From Myrica gale (taxonomy: Eukaryota > Streptophyta > Magnoliopsida > Fagales > Myricaceae): DNA of 64,000 nt. Location: NCBI GenBank assembly GCA_963930655.1, contig OZ005610.1, positions 26,064,501-26,128,500 on the forward strand, written 5' to 3'. A program made the position numbers and the translations under genes. The notes below the pieces were generated by a model. The model made no database searches, was not told the DNA's origin, and saw nothing but the letters and a program-made list of their open reading frames with translations. Numbering within the stretch: the first letter of the stretch is position 1; every line of letters starts with the position of its first letter. Below, one piece after another: positions 36,149 through 49,434 of the stretch.

Positions 36149-37325
36149 GGCTCAGAGCAGAGGTTGTTGTTGCAGAGTCAGTAGCTGGGAGTTCTCTGGG
36201 TGAGATCAGGTATGAAAAGGAATTGAGGAATGTGAAAGGTATATAAAGCTACAGAGTTAGAGGAAATTGACGAATTCTCCCCAGAAGACGAAGACGAAGA
36301 CGAAGACGAAGAAGGGAAAGGTAGTCGTTGCGAGAGAGGTAAAGAGAGCGTTTGTGTGTTTCGTCGACGCTTCTTTTGCTAAAGTCAAAGTCGCTCTCCT
36401 GCTGTGAGGGCGGAACCGCGGTTGTCTAGTGGGTCCACTGTTCGATATTCAAAATTTCGCGTTTTCTTTTTCCACTTTTTGTCATTCATTTTTTTTTTTT
36501 TGAGTAGGCCAGTTGTACATAGGGATTAATATTACGTGGAATTTTGGTATGTTAAATCTTTAAATAACCGCTATTTATCCTGTGAAACCCTCGTGCTTAG
36601 AGTTTTTTTAACTTGTATCCCTCTATGCCTTTACATTTTCAGTTTATAGTCCATGTAATTGAATTTCCTTTTCAATAATTATGTACAATATGCGGTATTT
36701 TCTGTGCTCCGAATTCGGACGAATTTAACCTAACTTGATTATACTGAAATGTTTGATACTGTTGTAAATCTCGAACACGTGCAGTGATTCTCACTACGCA
36801 CATCATTTAAGTTATGTATTTTATTGTTATGAAGAGTTGAACTATAATCGACTACCCTAACGATGGACAATGTTACCATTGACTAACTCATCTACACCTT
36901 AGAGACTATACAGCTAAAACTTTTTTACGTGAAAAACGCTTATATAGGATTCTTTATCACATTTTACTTGTTTATTTTCACGTTTCTAAAAATGGACAAT
37001 CAATCACTTCAAATGTAATCATCATATTATGTCCAGTAATTAGACATCAATAATATAATAAAACACTATTAAAAATATTAGTAACTCATGTCTTTCGAAT
37101 GTGATATATCTAAATGTTGTTGGTCTTAAAAACTCTATTCTCAAGATAGTAGGTGGATATATTTATTTATTTTTCTAGCTAATTTTTTTTAATTCAACAA
37201 CTAAATAAAAGATTTATTTATCTTATATTATGATAGATAATATATAAAATTTTAAAACTACTATTAATTCTTAAAAATTCCAACTTGGTTTATGCTAATA
37301 TTGCATCTAGAATTGAGACATTATC
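36149..37325. other. promoter and upstream region of copy E
   Basis: A TATA-type site lies at about 36239-36250 (GGTATATAAAGC), about 90 bp before the ATG. It is followed upstream by a GAAGAC repeat (36288-36318), which may lie at or before the transcription start. The rest is AT-rich and matches the upstream region of copy F. No other gene is supported. Confidence 0.6.
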
Positions 37326-37333
37326 AATATACA

Positions 37334-37559
37334 CACAGGCGGAGGCAAGGGGGGCAAACCGGGGCCACTGCCCCGGTTGGCTCCCCCCAAAAAAATTTTT
37401 TACATGTAAACTTTTTTATTTTTTTATTTTTTAAAGTTTGCCCTCCTTAATACCTATTGAATTTCAGTCTGCCCCCTTGAGCTCAAGCAGTTAAGATAAT
37501 TCCTTTGAATTTTCTTAGAAGTTTGTCCCTCATTGATTATATCGCTGGCTCCGCCAGTA
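37334..37559. mobile_element. hAT-type MITE upstream of copy E, absent from copy F
   Basis: Starts CACAGGCGGAGG and ends CTCCGCCAGTA, giving inverted ends around GGCGGAG. It is flanked by identical 8-mers AATATACA (37326-37333 and 37560-37567), the size made by hAT transposases. At the matching place upstream of copy F (about 49972) there is a single AATATTCA and no insert. It therefore inserted after the duplication, or was lost cleanly from F. Confidence 0.85.
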
Positions 37560-37567
37560 AATATACA

Positions 37568-39371
37568 TATTTGATAGCTCGAGCCAGACTTAAGACTTTT
37601 CAGTGAGGAGAATAATATCATAGAGAAGAGAACCAATAAAAGTGAGCCGTTTGGAAAAAAAAATGCAGGGACCTATATAAAATCAACAAAACCCGGGACA
37701 TGTGATGCAAAAGATGGCTCGGTCGCCGTTGGTGGTTATTGGTAAAGCCGTTGACATACTGGGCCATTATTGGCTGCATTCGCTGAAGAATTCACATCAT
37801 AAGCGGTGGCAGATCAGGCCACGTTTCGAGCACCCACGATTAGCGCTTAAAATACGAAAGCGCTAGGAGTTCACACGTGGTTGCGTGTGTCATGGGACTT
37901 GTGCCTTTTGCGGTAATCGCTTTAACTCGGGACAGACGTCACAAACTTCAACCGCGTCGCTGGCGTTTATATTTGACTTTTCTTATGGGCGCTATATTTG
38001 GCGATTACTGTAAAATTTCACGGAGACTTGGGTTGTTAACCGGAGTTTTGAGAAATATTATAGAGTAAAAGTATGTTATAGGAGTAGATGGGAAGTGATG
38101 TGTGAAAATTTTTAATAAATATTATAATAATAAAAAATTATGTGATTAATTTTTTATTATTGAGGCTCAGACAAGATAATAAATTGGTTTTTAATTTGAA
38201 ATTTAGATATTATATAATTTATATAATATAATTTGAAGAAAGATAGACACAATAAATAGATACTACATTATTTAATATTGTTCGTGTAAAATTTTAAACA
38301 ACATAAACTTTACAATAAAATCTATTATATATATTTCTTTTAAATTATATGGTAAAATATATGGTAAAATTCAAGCAAAAAATTGATGATTTATTATCTA
38401 TTTTGTCAATAATCTTATACATGCAGCTTATAAATATATATATATTACTTTTATAGCCTCGTCAACTTGCCTAACAAAGACCCACAATTTGTCTAATTGC
38501 TTTTAAATTTGGACGTTGTCAGATGTGAAAAATACACCATTGACGGGAAAACATTAGATCAATTCAGTTTAGTTCTGGAATATTTAAATAGTCTCATAGT
38601 CGGTGGTACAAATAAGATTTTTATACAGGCTGGTGCGACTCGTTCTAGATGGTTGACAAGGAGAGGGATAAAGATTCTCGGGGAATGATTTGACTAGATG
38701 AATGTGAAGGCTAACCAGAAGGTGTTTCTAGACTTCTAATGACCTGACTATCTTAGGACAATCTGGGTTTTCTACGGCTCTACTTTGGCTTCAAGCAAAG
38801 GTCCCACCCTGCCTTGATTGTCCCTTTACTTCAAAGGGTTCAAATTTCAATTGACCGCAGTTCGGAAGCAATTAAAACAAGATCCTAGATCAATAAGAAA
38901 GCCCAGAAAATACCGACGAAATGAAGAACATAGTTAAGATAGGGAAAAGAGAAAACTGACAAAGTCGCAGAAGTTGAATTCTATGAACATCCAGATGCAC
39001 CAAAAACGAATCGGTCTTTGAAAGAACCCATCTAGGATCCCAATGGACCCTTTGACTCACAGATCCTACTGGTCTTGACTACTACTTTGCCCAGGAATTT
39101 GAGCTTGACAGAGTGCAGAATTCTTTTGTAAAAATGGTCATAATTTTATTTTTTTCTTTAGAAGTAAAAAGACTGTACGATAGATTAGCATAATGAACTC
39201 ATCTAATACATAAATAAATTACAATATTTAATAAATAAAAAATTGAGCCTGTAACCTGTCACATATATACAAATTCGCCGTTATCCAACAGGTGCACGAC
39301 GGGCATTGGTCACAACATTCACACTGGTTAACCATCCAACGTTCTAGCCGTGCCAAAGCATAAGTTAATGA
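37568..39371. other. upstream spacer shared with copy F
   Basis: No gene is supported. About 38045-38168 is a short AT-rich MITE-like block whose relative lies inverted at 51226-51405. 38460-39028 (with GGTCCCACCCTGCC and GGCTGGTGCGACTCG blocks) is duplicated at about 50900-51888. I see no convincing coding content in it. After 39028 the sequence is no longer shared. Confidence 0.55.
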
Positions 39372-39688
39372 CGGCTGTCCAAAAAATCGGTCGGATCGGT
39401 CAAATTGGATCGAAATTGGACTGATTTTGACTATTCGGACCGAGACTGGAGTATATCACTCCAAATCGGTCCTTACAGATAAAAAAAATCCAAAAAAAAA
39501 AACTCAAAAAAGGCCTTAAAAACAAAACAAAAAATGCTAAGAGGTTCAACCCAAAAAAGGCCCAAAATGACATAGTCCAAACCGGTCAACCCGGACCGGT
39601 TCTATTAGAATGACCGGTGCGGTATGCTCACTTAACAAAATATCCAATTTGGCCAGACCGGACCGAACCGACCAATAGACAGCTCTGA
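39372..39688. mobile_element. hAT-like MITE with CGGT/ACCG-rich arms
   Basis: The left end GGCTGTCCAAAAAATCGGTC and the right end GACCGAACCGACCAATAGAC mirror each other. The flanks GTTAATGA and ACTAATGA agree at 6 of 8 bases, consistent with an aged 8-bp duplication. No coding capacity, about 317 bp. Confidence 0.65.
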
Positions 39689-40556
39689 ACTAATGATTAT
39701 CCTCCTTTTCTATATCAGTTTTGCTGGTCACTCATCTTCTTAGTTATTGGCACAATATGTCAAGAAAACAGATATGCTATATTATATAAATAAAAAATAG
39801 AAAGGTGTGATGGCTTATGTGCATCGAGCTCGTCACCATATATTATTTATTGCTCAGACAATTGAACAGTTAGGTTGTGTTTATCTAAGCACAGTATTCT
39901 TTTGTATATTATATTTCATTTGTTTTTAGGCAACTTAGCTAGAACCTTGTTTAGTTAAAGATACCACTAATCTCCCAAATATTATACTCCTTTCCATCTT
40001 GTATTCACTTGCTCAAAGCTCGTGGTCCCATATGAGAAATTATATTGTTATCTATTTGAAGGCTGATAATTTCCTTTCCCCCATTTTCTAGAACACTTCC
40101 ATTAAACATACTTAAGAAACAGATTAATCAAAAGCTTGGTATGAGAAAACAAACCAGGAATGCCAAAGTTAACTTGAAGGTAGTTTGTAAGTAAGGCCGT
40201 TGACATCAAACTATCAAAGTCTCCGTTGGTTCCATCGCCGGAAAAGTTCGATCGTGGTACTGAGTAACTTTTAAGGACTCCACTCCAATTGGATCCGATG
40301 GGGTTCTGTTAAATGGGCTGCGCAAATTGTGGCCCATGCCTAACCCTTTTTTTTTGGGGGGGTGGGGTGTTCGGGGGTAGTAACTTCATGGCTAAAGCTT
40401 CGCTCGCGGGTAATCATTGTTGATGGTACATTGTGGTCGGCGAGTATTGCGGCCGACTCTGTTGAGTACTGGCTCGGAGGAAAGGGGCAGTGTTATAGGG
40501 GCCGTGCGGAACAAGTCCAACGCTAACAGTCTAACACTACTGCTCTCGTCTCTTCA
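39689..40556. other. spacer, older array DNA left of the LTR
   Basis: No gene. 40150-40556 is array spacer homologous to about 23715-24360 (AAGTTCGATCGTGGTAC, GGTTCTGTTAAATGGGCTGC). It stops abruptly at the LTR start and continues at 43508. Confidence 0.65.
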
Positions 40557-43507
40557 TGTCACGCCCAAAACTTCAAAAGCTAAAGGGTGACTTACCAACA
40601 ATACACGATTAGACTTTTGATTATAAAATTATATCTAAAAATAAATGCAGAATAAACTTTAATAAATCTCGATTAATAAAACTGCAAAACTCTTTCAGAA
40701 CACAAAGATAAATCTAAACATTATTAGACACATACTAAAGTCAAACATTTATTCTAATAATCACTTAGTTACCCGCCCACATGTCATCTAATCTTGACTA
40801 TCGACACGCTCCTGATCAACATCTGAAAAAAAGAAAACAATTGGGGGTGCGTTCGACAACTCAGTAAACAAAATTATTATTCTAATGTGTATCCCATGAG
40901 CCACTCTGTAACAATAAGAGACTGAACATTTAAAATCTTTCTGAACTGTTGAAAGCTATTTTTGGCAATTTCAATTTTAATAAAACATATTTATAAAAAA
41001 ACAGTATTATCTATATAACATAATACTATAGAAAATCCATATAATTATAACAAGAAAAATAAATTTTATATTTCATAATAATACTATAGAAAAACAATTT
41101 TATATATGTAAAAAAAATCTCTTTAGCAATAACTGTGAGTCATGTTTACCCTCATGACAAGGTTGTACATTTGCTACCTAGTTTGAGAATCAGCCAAACT
41201 AAGTCAATACTATGAGTAGAATTCTTCCTTACTATGGTTTGGTCATGTCCAAGTGTACACTCGATAAGAATCTACAAAATAAATCACTCCGTTTTCCAGA
41301 ATGGGTGCACTCAATGGGGTGCGATTGGTATCAATATGATGTCTCTGTAACTCTGTAACTCTATGCCTCTGGATTTGAAAATACATAACGGTGGCCGAAA
41401 ATTTCAAGCAAAACAAAACTCATTTTCATATCACACAATTTTGGGTTGTACCAATTTTAGGACGCTTTTGTCCCTAAAACAAGTCTTGACATTTCCATTT
41501 ATACCCCCGAATGATCTACAACATAAATATATCCTAAAGGCAGAGATGGAAATCAGAAAACACATGGCCCCATCTATGCTCTGACCGAACTGACGCAGAC
41601 TGACTGAATTTCTGCCTGGCAACAAAGGTGTTTAACATTTCCAACGATATACAGAACAAACCAAACAATAAAAACCAATAAACTTACTTGAATGCGGCGC
41701 AACAAAAAAAACCAATAAACAGACCAACAACAAAAAACCACAACAAAAAACCCAACAAAAAGTCCAACAACACAAACTCTCAATCATTAGTAATAATTAT
41801 TATCCCAAAATTTTCCAACATCTACTCAAACACACTTCAAAATTTTAACAACTTTTCTCAAATCCCAATAAACGTCAATTTTCACAAGATTCTCAAAATT
41901 TTGGGAATATTTCCCAAATTTTGGCAATAAAATATCCCTAATATATCATAAAATAAACATCACCTTGAACTTTACATCATTCTCTTCTTTTCGTGAAATG
42001 TCATGCACAAATCTTGAATAACAACAAATATAAAAAAGCTTTGATTTCAATCAACGAAAACATCATGTAAAATCATTGGATATAAAAATAGGCTCATATT
42101 TACACATTTCATGTTATAACTTTTGACAATTTAATCATAAAGTAATGCACATAAAACTCCGAGGGTTTTCACTAAAACATGCAATTTCTCAAATATCACA
42201 TCAGTCTTTTAGAAAAATCTAACATAATAACCCTACTTACCTGGATCTTCAATCAAATAAGTCTCTGACTTAAATGCAATTTCTCAAATATCACTTCGGT
42301 CTTTTAGAAAAATCTAACATAATAACCCCGCTTACTTGGATCTTCAAGCAAATAAGCATATGATTTTACACCTATAAATACAAAATTTAATTTATTATAA
42401 TACTCTCAAACGGAAACATAATTGAAACTCTAAATCTTCCCGACATGATTAAATTCGAAATTCACTGGTCAGATTCTAAAATATAACTTACCTATATCGG
42501 GTTTCCCTAAAATCCTCAAATTAACATATGTTCTTTCCATAAGATGTTAACTATACACCTGGAAAATTTCAAATCCAAATTCCCCGTACAACCTAGTAAA
42601 TAAAATCGACATTCACCTCTGCTCACGGAGTCAAACTATACCCTGAAAATTTGGTACTTATCATTTCCAAAATTCATAAAGATCTATTACGATATCCAAA
42701 AAGTCCAAAATTTATACCAAAGATTTATATATGCGTTATAAAGATACCTATAAAATTTCATGCCAAAATTCGAAGTCTAGATATGTCATCTGATTCAAAA
42801 CTTCAATCTATATCAATGATCTTTCTTAACAATTCCGATTTCTCTAAACCTAAATTATGAATTTTCAAAACCATATCAATACATCTCCAAAAATTACGAA
42901 ACTTTAACTCAATTTTCCTGAAGATTACTAGTAAGAAATATCTAAACATCATAATTTTTATACTTCTATAGTCGGCTATACAAAAATAATTCTCTCTACT
43001 ACTCAGATCTAGAACCAGAATTTTTCTGAACAAATCTTATACCCAAATTTCAATTACTCCAAGAAACACATTAAAACTATTTCGAAAATTTTGAAGTAAT
43101 CAGGGCTAGATCTAGAAACCCTATAGTTTGATCTCCCATAAAACGAATACAATAAAATATCAAAACATTTGAAATACCTGAATTTGCTTTAAGAAAATTT
43201 GCCTAGATTGTTGAAAGTAAGAAAACTCTTCTTTTTCTTCTTATTGGCGTAAAAATGTGGTGTGTAAAAATTAAAATCAATATGTAAATCTATATATAGA
43301 CTCACACTATTAATAGAGTACTTTTGAACTACATTTTAAATTTTAAATAATCATAAAATCTTTAAATTTTAAAAAAATTTAACTAGGTCAAAGTTAAAAA
43401 TTTAACTATTTTAAATGACTTAAACTCAAATTTCAAATTTAAAAAGATATTTCAAATATCAAATAACAAATTCAAATAATTTGAAAATAAAAATCTCGAG
43501 TGTTACA
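40557..43507 (-). mobile_element. long LTR, probably a solo gypsy-type LTR
   Basis: Plus-strand ends are TGTCACGCCC (40557) and GAGTGTTACA (to 43507), so the minus strand reads TGTAACACTC ... GGGCGTGACA, the classic ends of long gypsy LTRs. A TTTACTGAGTTGTCG motif with CACCCCC lies near its 3' side, as in the intron 2 fragment of copy D. No gag or pol frame exists in 2.95 kb. A tandem duplication of about 100 bp lies at 42183-42350. Target duplications are not clear (only CGTC is shared near both edges). It interrupts array spacer. Confidence 0.7.
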
Positions 43508-43596
43508 CGTCGGACTTGAAAAAAAAAAGGAGTGATTTTTTTTCCTAGATAAAAAGCTGGAGTGATCAGCCGTATGAAATTGGTAGTAAGGGTCAC
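43508..43596. other. array spacer continued after the LTR
   Basis: Continues the sequence broken at 40556: GGAGTGATCAGCCGTATGAAATTGG matches GGTGTGATTAGCCGTATGAAATTGG at about 24392. It leads straight into the duplicated 3' flank of copy F. Confidence 0.7.
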
Positions 43597-43788
43597 TAAT
43601 TTACTTTCTATTATTTACAAACCATTTCTCAAATTGAGTCTGCTGTGCAACAAAAAATAGGAAGCCAACATGCTTCCAATTCTTATTGTTTGACAAAAAG
43701 AGAAGAATGAACAAACAAGGAAGACAATGAATCCAATTAGTTCTGTAGTGAACTGACGTGGAACAGATGGCAAAATTCATAGAATAGA

Positions 43789-46700
43789 TCAAACAATGGC
43801 AAAAAATGAAACAAGAAGCATCATGAGCATGTAAGTAAAAGGCTTCAAGTTGGGTGAATAGTTGGATGGTGACGCCGTAGGGGTAAGTTTATTGTTTCCA
43901 CTCCCCTCTGGGGCTAGTGGGTCGACAGCAAGAGCAGGGGAAACAGCAGGAGAGCCGGGCGGACTGGTCTGATCTTTGTAACCTGGGGACAGCAGGCCCG
44001 TCTCATTATAGACACTTCAAAGAATTCACAATGGAAAGAGGTATTCGCTATACATATGAGGAAAAAAAGAAGATGAAACTATACTCACAGTCAGAGTCTT
44101 TCCAACCCAATACCATCCTCTCGCGATCAAAAATTATGTTATAACCAGTCATGAAGTTTTCTGGACGAAATCGAGAAACACACATAAGAAGTGGCCAAAT
44201 CGCAATCCAAACATGCAGGAATTTGCAATGGTGTGTTCAGTAGCAAATGGGGGAGAAAAAAATCCAGGTGATGGGTTTCCCAGGTTCTTTAATGATGCAG
44301 TAATAACATGGATATAATGTCCGTAGTTTACCAAGCCATTGCCAAGCCTAAAAGACTGCAGACTGCAACCAGCCATGCCCAGCCTCCTGAATATATACCC
44401 TTGCATGGATGAAAGATCTTGCAAAAACTCTCTCCAAATTTGACCCTATTGAAAGTATCCTGGCAATGATTTTGACCACCATGGACTGGGAGTATCGGTT
44501 TAACTAGGTAGGGAGGATTAAACTGGAAGTGTGAATACAGTAAGGATTTAGCACTTGTTTATAGGATGAGCAAACTTCGTAGATGTTTAGCTATTGAACC
44601 AAAAGCTGTGAGTAACTCTCCCCCCTCTAACTCAGGAGACCACTTCCATCGATCAAGAGATTATTTATTATTGTCACATTAAAATAAAAAAATCATCCGA
44701 ATACTCATGTGCTTTCTTATAAGCTTCAAAATTAATTTTCATCCACAGCTGTATAGTAGTCCTGATATTCATCTTATTAGAATGTAGGAACAAAGTCAAA
44801 ATTCAAAAATTGACAGCAAAATGGGAATATATGACTTCATCAACACAAACGGCTTTTAAATACGAAAAAGATCTTTCTCATCATGTAAGAAAAGTTACAG
44901 ATAGAGAGATACTCACGTCCTATGATGTTTATATCTTCACTCTTGAGAAGACCCAGACAATATGCATATCCAACCTGGAAACCACAACTTCAAATTTAGC
45001 CAAATTAAGCAGTAATGGAAAATTAAAGTCCTATCCCTTTTTCTTCGTGAAAGGGGGGCCGGAGGGAGCAACTAGCATAGTAACCCTCTATGGGAGTGAC
45101 CATAGAAGCACCCTCATTGTAGAATGTCTAGTTTGAGCCATAGCTACCGCTCATTGGCGAGCCTGTCACCATAGCACTAGCCTAACCCCAGCCAGTCTCA
45201 ACCCATCCACTAGGCCCAAGGTCAGGCTTACTTTCGCAAGCAATTTTAACTTATGTCAACTTGAACTCCTAAACTGGGAGCTAGTGAATATAGGGTGGTA
45301 CCAACTGGGTTACAGCCGTGCTAGCAATTAAAGTCCTATCTCGAAGAAACAACAAAGCAGAGAAAAAAAGTCTTAGAAGTGCGATCTCACCTTAGTACTG
45401 GCGATTACAGTCGGATCCCTGAGAAAATACGTGTCGCCACCTTTCATTGTCAGATTTGTATCAGGAATCGTATAGCTGGTTTGATTTGCACTGTACATAC
45501 GAAGTTGAAGTCAGTGCCTCAGAGTTGAAGATAAAACTACTACAGAATAGAATAAAACCTCCAGATATAGAGAACCTTAAGTCATAACAGTATTCAAAGG
45601 GGATCTGGGAATCAGACGAATGCCGCTTTTCTTGGACCTGGGAATTGAACTGCAAAGAAATGTGAAGCATAGATACTCATATGTCAAAAAGTGATCTCCC
45701 CCGTGATTGTAATAGAAATAGTGGTATTTAAATAACTTACAGCCTCAGAGATAAAAGTATATGCTGGATCAGTTAGGCTTGTAAACGATGTACCAGAGTC
45801 AAAGATTGCACTAAAATCCAGCTTAGACGAATTTCTCCCCACAGTTATTTGAGTGATGCTGATGTTATAAGTTGGACTGATAACAAGTTACCAATAGGAA
45901 AATCAGCACAATTAGCGGGGACTTCGGATCAAGTAAGCCTTCTATCTGAGCTAAACAAACCTTCCCCTAATCCCCCCCGGCATTTGCAAGATCGAGAAAA
46001 GAACTTACTGTGACCCAACAACATTGAATGGTGTTTCACTTTGGTCTGAGCTGCCATTATTGCCAAAACTGATTCTCCCAACACCATCAGATCCAAAACA
46101 CATGGCAAAAGAATTTGAAGTTTTCCCATCCCTTGCTAAGGTGCTAGGAACAGATATGTCATCCATGCCAAGCCCAAATAGACCATTTGGTGCTGCACCC
46201 TCCAAAAAAGTACCAGTCTGACTTTGACCACAACTGCAAGAAAATAACAACTTATATAACGGGCTAAACAGATCTGAGTAGAAAACAAGGCAACAATAAA
46301 TGAAACTTGCCGAACAGATCTGACCACCGGGTGACAAAACAATTGGGAACTTCAAGGAATAAGAAAGTTATGCTACCTCAAGGATGACGAAGTTAAAAGA
46401 AGTTGATGATCATATTAAAGACTTAGATATGTTTCAGTTGTATCAGTGAACCAGTAAGTGGTCTCCAATATACTGGTCTCCCAAGCATCTACTACCTCCC
46501 TCACGGGTATATTTTCTTCACCTTTCTCTTCTTACAAGGACAAGAAGAACAGACAATTTGCATGCTCGTGAAATCAATAAGATTAAAGCCTTAAGAACCT
46601 CTGGGAAATTCTATTGAGCAAGTAAAGCAGAGCTGATACTACAACTTGACAATACCCGTGAATAATTATTCTTAATGAGGAAAAAAACAATACCAAACTC

Positions 46701-48714
46701 CAGAATCATCGTCCACATGATCTACATTTATCAAAGTATCCAATTGTCCAGATTTTTTTCTCATTTTAATAGACAATATTTGATTGTATCCAGTTTCCAA
46801 AATTGACAATACTACAGAAATAACACCAGTATCATATTCAAAAGAAAATCTGCCTATGCGGTTCCTACTAAATCCTTTTGATAATTTCAAAATAGTAAGT
46901 AGTAGCAGTTTCGAATATTTTCCCTCAAGCTTTTGGTAGAAAAACAATCAAGCATAACATACCCAAAAGTGATATTGGCGTCGATGGCTTTCGGTTTATC
47001 ATCGTCTGTAACTAAATGCAGCAAATCCTCTACCAAGATCCCAGTCGATGACGTGTTGTTAGAAAGATACACAACTTGATATTCACAGTTACTACTATCT
47101 GAAGAGCATTGACTTTTTCCGCACAAGCTGCTGTTGCAGGAAATGTTTTCACTTGTTGATGACGTAGTAGGGCTGTAGATATTTAGATTTAATACCTGCT
47201 TGATAAAATAACCACGAAATTATCCACGAATTCCAGAATTGAAGACAGCTCATCTCGACGCAAATCCACAAAACCACCAAACACGCGGAAGAAATTAAGT
47301 TGAAACTAGAACTGAGATTATACAGTCAGATTATAAGATTTTAGTCCATATGCACTTCACGGAATTTTCTTGATGTTGGTGAATAACATAAGCTTCTCAT
47401 ATGGTCCAATATTGGTAGAATTTGATGGGTTTGGCAAAGAAACGTGATACACATTGGGTACGGAATAAATGAGTCTCACATGTTAGTTATAATCCTTTGG
47501 AGATTTGGCTTGACTTTCCCTTCATCTAAAATCTCTAATTTTATAAAGCTGCGTGATTATAGTAGATTCAACAAAGTGATGGAAGTCAGGTGATGATATT
47601 CTTAAGCATGACCGCAGTAGCAGAGCAACAAATAGCTACCTTGAGCACAAGCAACAACAAGCCACAGGCCCACAACTTTTAAGACCTACCTAATATTATT
47701 CTCAAAAGAGAAAGATAAGAAATCAAAAACTAAATAACTCCAGGTAGAAGTTGAGAGAATAAAATCCAGAGAGACGTAATTCCAAGAACTTAAATAAATA
47801 ACAAGAGCCAACGTTAAAACATACACTTCCAGATGATGACCGCAAGGCAGTTACGCAACCGCTTTTGTTACAATCACATGGTAGCCAGAACAAGTCACTG
47901 CCTGTGTCTAATGCCACCATAAATGATACACTTGGTGTCCCCACGGAAACATTGGCATAATGCAAACTGCCAAGAACATAGGAAGGTATTGTTAGCTAGT
48001 AGCAAAAGCATTACAGAGAAGAACTCAATAAGACCTTCATTTCTCGTCTGGCCAAGAATAAAAAATTGAGAGAACAGACAGAAAAGATCCAAAATTCTTG
48101 GATTGAGTACCTCTTGAGAACATATTTTCAATCAGCAAAAATAAATGAGAACGAAAGAAAAGTACTTTTATTGAGTATCCGAGTCTAATAACTACCCGAG
48201 TAAGAAGTGATTGGGTTCGAAACGTGTTAAAAGTAGCAAACAAAAAACTCTTTCTATCTCTTTTCTTCTCCCAATTTCTCAGCAACCAAACAAATAGAGT
48301 CCAAATTCTTCAAAAGCTAAAGAGATATTCTAACGATAAAAAAAGTAACAAAACATATGTATATATATTGAAAAATACAGGAGTGGCTTAAGCATCATAC
48401 TATCCCAAAGAGGCGATCATAAAGGTGTCGTTTCCATTGGCGAAAGTGAGCGGCGTCGACTGGAGGTCGCTGGCGGCGAGATGTCGGGCCCGAATTATAC
48501 GGTCTCGGTGGGCCATGGCGACATAGTATCCGACGCTCCCTTTCTCCGGGAGCTCATCAACGCCGAGAATTCCCTTGACCGGATCCGAGAACCGGTGGTG
48601 GATGTCGAATCCGAAAGTAGACCCGAACCCATAGCAGCTCCGGGAAACTAAGCCCAACAGCAAAACAAGTAGTATAAATGTATATCTACAAGCAGTACTA
48701 GGAGCCCCAGCCAT
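43789..48714 (-). CDS. A1-family aspartic protease, APF1-like, copy F
   Basis: Predicted 515-aa sister of copy E with the same exon lengths: 48401-48714, 47825-47966, 46963-47195, 46009-46233, 45741-45876, 45576-45649, 45391-45490, 44917-44974, 44089-44160, 43789-43982 (1548 nt, in frame). Catalytic DTGSD is at about Asp125 and FDSGTS at about Asp331. Changes from E are scattered, for example SNYSPN against SNDSPN just before the hydrophobic tail, next to where a GPI attachment site would be expected. Intron 7 keeps the SINE and intron 2 is about 200 bp longer than in E. The promoter matches E, with TATATAAAGC about 96 bp upstream. No break is visible. Confidence 0.94.
45036..45325 (-). mobile_element. 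tRNA-derived SINE in intron 7 of copy F
   Basis: This is the same insertion as in copy E, flanked by AATTAAAGTCCTATC (45021-45035 and 45326-45340). It carries the A-box region TAACCCAGTTGG with one change from E. It was inherited through the duplication, not inserted independently. Confidence 0.85.
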
Positions 48715-49434
48715 GGCTCAGAGCAGAGGTTGTTGTTGCAGAGTCAGTGGCTGGGAGTTCTCTGGGCGAGATAAATCAGGTATGAAAAGGAATTGAGGAA
48801 TGTGAAAGGTATATAAAGCTACAGAGTTAGAGGAAATTGACGAATTCTCCCCAGAAGAAGAAGACGAAGAAGGGAAAGAGAGACTGTGTGAGCGTGCGTG
48901 TGTTTCTTCACGCTCCTATTCCTAAAGTCAAATTCGCTCTCCTGCTGCGAGGGCTGAACCGCGTTGTCTAGTGGGTCCACCGTTCGATATTCAAAATTTC
49001 GCGTTTTCTTTTTCCACTTTTTGTCTATTTTTTTAGTATGCCAGTTGTACGTAGGGATTAATATTACGTGGAATTTTGGTATGTTAGAGCTTTAAATAGC
49101 CGCTATTTATCCAGTGAAACCCTCGTGCTTAGAGTTTTTTTTTAACTTGTATCCCTCTATGCCATCATATTTTCAATTGAATTTCTTCTTCAATAACTAT
49201 GTACCTTCTGAGCTTCGAGTCCGGACGAATTTGACCTAACTTGATCGAACTAAAAGGTTTGATGCTATTAAAAATTCCGAACATGTGTAATTATTTCTCA
49301 CCATACACATCATTTAAGTTGTGTATTTTATTGTTATGAATAGTTAAACCATGATCGACTATCCGAACATTGGTACTATTGACCAACTCATCTCCACCTT
49401 TGAGACCATATAATTAAAATTGGACATCATTTAG

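Larger units (their letters stand above)
31200..39028. repeat. segmental duplication, unit 1 (contains copy E)
   Basis: This stretch matches 43597-51888 in the same orientation. It covers the whole protease gene, its promoter and about 2.8 kb upstream. Coding exons have identical lengths in both units. Differences are point changes, a hAT MITE only here (37334-37559), an extra segment of about 200 bp in intron 2 only in unit 2, and AT-rich MITE insertions at different places. Confidence 0.9.

Noticed and set aside
38497..38688. Plus-strand 63-codon frame duplicated in part at 51400-51540
   Set aside because: Present in both units only because of the segmental duplication; the frame is interrupted in unit 2.
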